Shown here piece after piece: positions 7,151 through 9,020 of a stretch of 9,020 bases of DNA. Below the pieces are notes generated by a model. It did not search any database. It worked only from the letters and a program-made list of their open reading frames with translations, and was not told the DNA's origin. The stretch lies in contig UQMW01000064.1 of the NCBI GenBank assembly GCA_900542275.1, positions 1 to 9,020 on the forward strand, in the 5' to 3' direction. Source of the stretch: an uncultured Collinsella sp. GTDB taxonomy: Bacteria > Actinomycetota > Coriobacteriia > Coriobacteriales > Coriobacteriaceae. Within the stretch, counting starts at the first letter, position 1. The number at the start of each line of letters is the position of its first letter. The position numbers and the translations under genes were made by a program.

Positions 7151-7726
7151 ATGGCTGAGACTTCAAAACCGAGCCGCAGAAGACGGAGCGCCGCGCCGGT
7201 TAACCGACGCACGACATCGGTGACGTGGGGCAAACACGCCTCGGGGTTTGATGGCTCGTTCAAGCGCACTAAATATGGCTATCCTTCGGCAAGCGCTCGC
7301 TTAGCCATGCAGGCCGAGTCGTCGCTGTGGGGCCGCAAGCGCGTGGTGGGCTCAAAGCTCAAGCACGACGGAACGCTCGGTTACATCAGCCGCGGGGCGG
7401 CTCGTCGCAGCGGGCTCAATCCGGCTGGTTGGCATCGTTATGTTCCGATCGCGGTCGTCGTTGCAGTGATCGTCATCGCACTCGCTGCGCTTGGCTACGC
7501 CGGCGGCGGTGCCAACTTGGACGCGATGTTTAAATCGCCCGAGCTCGCGCATGCAGGCACAGAAATTGTCGAGGGCGCTCAGACCCAGACGGGCGTCGCG
7601 CCCCAGCGCGGTATCGTTGCGGCGGCCTCTACCATCGCCGACGCTCAAAAGGACGAGGACGAACAGGGCGACGGTGCCGAAACGACTCAAACGAACGAAA
7701 CGACGACAACTCCACCGGCAAGATAA
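7151..7726 (+). CDS. Small single-pass membrane protein, function unknown
   Basis: I do not recognise this 191-residue protein. The first 97 residues are strongly basic (an Arg4 run at 9-12 and many Arg and Lys), contain Gly-Tyr patches (TKYGYPSASARLAMQ), and have no signal peptide. A single hydrophobic helix follows at about 98-118 (VPIAVVVAVIVIALAALGY). The last 70 residues are acidic, then Thr-rich (ETTQTNETTTTPP), and look disordered. The positive-inside rule predicts a cytoplasmic basic N-terminus, possibly contacting nucleic acid or membrane, and an exported C-terminal tail. The start was chosen from GAGGG just upstream; the frame is open to an ATG at 7097, but that overlaps the promoter-like sequence. 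The gene lies 84 bases downstream of the Fis-type gene and is convergent with the nitroreductase gene. It may be lineage-specific. Confidence 0.8.
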   Translation: MAETSKPSRRRRSAAPVNRRTTSVTWGKHASGFDGSFKRTKYGYPSASARLAMQAESSLWGRKRVVGSKLKHDGTLGYISRGAARRSGLNPAGWHRYVPIAVVVAVIVIALAALGYAGGGANLDAMFKSPELAHAGTEIVEGAQTQTGVAPQRGIVAAASTIADAQKDEDEQGDGAETTQTNETTTTPPAR

Positions 7727-7738
7727 GTTGCGAGCGGG

Positions 7739-7762
7739 TCCGCCGTTCGTTAGAACGGCGGA
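7739..7762. terminator. Hairpin between convergent genes
   Basis: A perfect 10-base stem TCCGCCGTTC (7739-7748) / GAACGGCGGA (7753-7762) with the loop GTTA lies 12 bases after the stop of the membrane protein gene and 5 bases before the stop of the convergent nitroreductase gene. The plus-strand tail (ACTAATTACTTTA) is only weakly T-rich and the minus-strand tail is not T-rich. It probably ends both transcripts, inefficiently or with help. Confidence 0.6.
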
Positions 7763-7767
7763 ACTAA

Positions 7768-8289
7768 TTACTTTACATACACCACGTTGTCGCGGCGGGG
7801 TTTGGGCTCGGGTAGCGTGTCCTCGGCATAGCCCAGAATGCAGTGACCGACACCGCGCAGGTTGCCGTCGGCGGGCAGGCCCCAGCTGGCCAGCAGCTCC
7901 AGGCCCTCGGGCGAGTCAAAGACCTCGTGCGCGCGGTGAATCCAGCACGAATCGACACCCAGTGCATAGGCGGCGTTGAGCAAGTTGCCCATGGCGAGCG
8001 AGCCGTCTTCCAGATGCGTGGGCACGCTGCGGTCGACCAGCACCACCACAACGGTCTTGGCGCCATAGAAGGGGTCACTGTTGCTGCCCATGACCTGGGC
8101 GTTGAGCTGTGAGAGACGCTCGACGGTCGCGGGGTCGGTGACGGCGACAAACGTCACCGGCTGGCGGCCCATGCCGCTTGGTGCATATTGGCCGGCTTCG
8201 ATAATACGCGCAAGCTTTTCGGCCTCGACGGGACGATCGCTGTATTTGCGGCAGCTGCGGCGGTGGATGAGCGCTTCGATAGTCTCCAT
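7768..8289 (-). CDS. Nitroreductase-family flavoprotein
   Basis: A predicted cytoplasmic FMN-dependent NAD(P)H oxidoreductase of 173 residues, at the short end for the family. It acts as a dimer on nitro compounds, quinones or flavin-like substrates; the true substrate is unknown. The N-terminal RRSCRKY (10-16) is the FMN-phosphate motif. APSGMGRQP (36-44) matches the flavin-contacting loop usually written APSxxNxQP, with Gly-Arg in place of the usual Asn position. DGSLAMGNLLNAAYALG (95-111) is the dimer-interface helix and GVGHCILGYA (146-155) the C-terminal strand. The start was chosen from a perfect AGGAG 5 bases upstream; 32 extra in-frame codons upstream have no ribosome binding site. 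The gene appears monocistronic, and the promoter is not clear. Confidence 0.9.
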   Translation of the reverse strand: METIEALIHRRSCRKYSDRPVEAEKLARIIEAGQYAPSGMGRQPVTFVAVTDPATVERLSQLNAQVMGSNSDPFYGAKTVVVVLVDRSVPTHLEDGSLAMGNLLNAAYALGVDSCWIHRAHEVFDSPEGLELLASWGLPADGNLRGVGHCILGYAEDTLPEPKPRRDNVVYVK

Positions 8290-8583
8290 GGTGTCTCCTT
8301 GTAGTGGCGTTGCAGATGCCCCGTTCATACCCGTCGGGCTCAAACGATAGACGGTCAATTGCCCGGCCAAAAGGATAGATTCCAATTGGGAAAGTAGGTT
8401 TGCATAAAAGTACCTTCAGAATGTGACAAACAAATGGGATGCTTAAACGTTTTATCCCGTCTACCCTGCGGTTTTTTACCACTTGCCTAAATGACGAACG
8501 CATAAGCCCTGATAAAGGTTTTACTAAAGGAGTACCAACGTTTATCAACGCGCCATGGTGGCGCCGGGCCAGGAGGTAACATC
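8290..8583. promoter_or_regulatory. AT-richer divergent intergenic region
   Basis: No gene is supported here. Possible protein sites are CCAATTGG (8382-8389) on the nitroreductase side and TTAAACGTTTTA (8443-8454), whose AAACGTTT core with a central CG is typical of LacI-family operators. The latter is also flanked by GGGAT and ATCCC, which could form a short hairpin. Near the small gene, GCGCC-ATGGT-GGCGC (8550-8564) is a short hairpin just before the strong ribosome binding site, and a second SD-like AAAGGAG at 8526-8532 has no start codon at a usable distance. I could not fix a promoter for either gene. Confidence 0.35.
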
Positions 8584-8874
8584 ATGTTCCAGGCTGGAGA
8601 TGTCGTCGAGACCGACTTCGAAGGATTTCTGAAGCTGTTGCGTTCCAAGACGCGCGCTTTCGTGTCGATCAACGATCACGAGTACTACATTACGCACACC
8701 GATGGCTATTGGCGTGTTCAGGATTGCGAGGCCCTCAACGATAAGGGCCACTTTACTGACTGCTCCGAGCTGGTCAACACGGTCTGCGAGGTCGTCGAGC
8801 TGCCTTGGATCTGCGGCAAGAGCCTGCACGACAGCTTCTCGGGCGCCACGGTCTACGAGGCCGTCGCTGCTTAA
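8584..8874 (+). CDS. Small conserved-looking protein of unknown function
   Basis: I do not recognise this 96-residue protein. It is acidic, with no signal peptide or membrane helix, so it is probably cytoplasmic. It is rich in aromatic residues in the middle (EYYITHTDGYWRVQDCEAL) and has four cysteines (48, 60, 68, 77), but their spacing matches no standard zinc knuckle. The first 25 residues (FQAGDVVETDFEGFLKLLRS) look like a short beta strand followed by a helix. The case for a real gene is strong: a near-perfect AGGAGGT 6 bases upstream of ATG, codon use like its neighbours, and a strong terminator 26 bases after the stop. It appears monocistronic, with a well-translated transcript. No neighbour gives a clue to its role. 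Confidence 0.82.
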   Translation: MFQAGDVVETDFEGFLKLLRSKTRAFVSINDHEYYITHTDGYWRVQDCEALNDKGHFTDCSELVNTVCEVVELPWICGKSLHDSFSGATVYEAVAA

Positions 8875-8900
8875 CAGCCAACAATCGATATTCTCTCGCA

Positions 8901-8936
8901 ACCGTCGGCGCCGCCCCGCGCCGGCGGTCTTTTTTG
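8901..8936 (+). terminator. Strong rho-independent terminator
   Basis: An 11-pair stem (8901-8911 with 8918-8928, one T-G pair) with the loop CGCCCC is followed by CTTTTTT. It lies 26 bases after the stop codon of the 96-residue protein gene. Confidence 0.92.
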
Positions 8937-9020
8937 TCGATATGTTATATAGGTCGCACGTCTTGGGTTGATTTCCGATCTCAGCCGAACACATTGAGCG
9001 AATAGGCCGTTCCCGCAGCT
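8937..9020. other. Window end, no feature resolved
   Basis: The last 84 bases hold a TTATAT (8945-8950) that could be a -10 box for a gene beyond the window, without a clear -35. I see no start codon with a ribosome binding site, and no tRNA arm or T-loop motif. Confidence 0.3.

Noticed and set aside
3545..7764. Shared 14-mer GTTCCGCCGTTCTA after glmS (3545-3558) and, inverted, in the hairpin at 7751-7764
   Set aside because: One 14-base match between GC-rich 3' regions in 9 kb is not far from chance; it would need more copies to count as a repeat.
8552..8627. Overlapping short frame starting at ATG 8552
   Set aside because: It has no ribosome binding site at a usable distance and runs through the ribosome binding site and start of the 96-residue protein gene in another frame.

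Overview
The window is a dense, high-GC bacterial chromosome segment with short intergenic gaps, strong Shine-Dalgarno sites and hairpin terminators. Gene content, GC-rich codon use and the short GGGACAGG-type intergenic palindromes suggest a gut actinobacterium of the class Coriobacteriia, perhaps Collinsella or a relative. That placement is inference; no rRNA or other taxonomic marker is present. I see no tRNA, rRNA, CRISPR array, transposase or prophage gene.

Layout from left to right: a LacI-family repressor (minus); about 550 bases of non-coding DNA packed with palindromic repeats and the glmS promoter region; glmS (plus), with a textbook terminator; a further repeat copy in inverted orientation; a GntR/FCD-family regulator (minus), divergent from a YeiH-type membrane transporter of the putative sulfate/sulfite exporter family (plus); a 266-base gap with a strong inverted repeat; a Fis-type regulator with a degenerate sigma-54-activator ATPase core (plus); a small single-pass membrane protein (plus); a convergent small nitroreductase (minus); a 294-base AT-richer gap; and an orphan 96-residue protein (plus) ending in a strong terminator.

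The genes do not form one pathway. GlmS is housekeeping and supplies glucosamine-6-phosphate for the cell wall. The divergent GntR-transporter pair is a plausible regulator-target unit. The Fis-type regulator probably controls itself or unlinked genes. The least ordinary features are the lacI-glmS gap, which holds two palindromic repeat families arranged as a large imperfect inverted repeat, and the regulator that looks like a sigma-54 activator but has lost its Walker lysine, Walker B aspartate and GAFTGA loop. I did not find a convincing undescribed multigene system.
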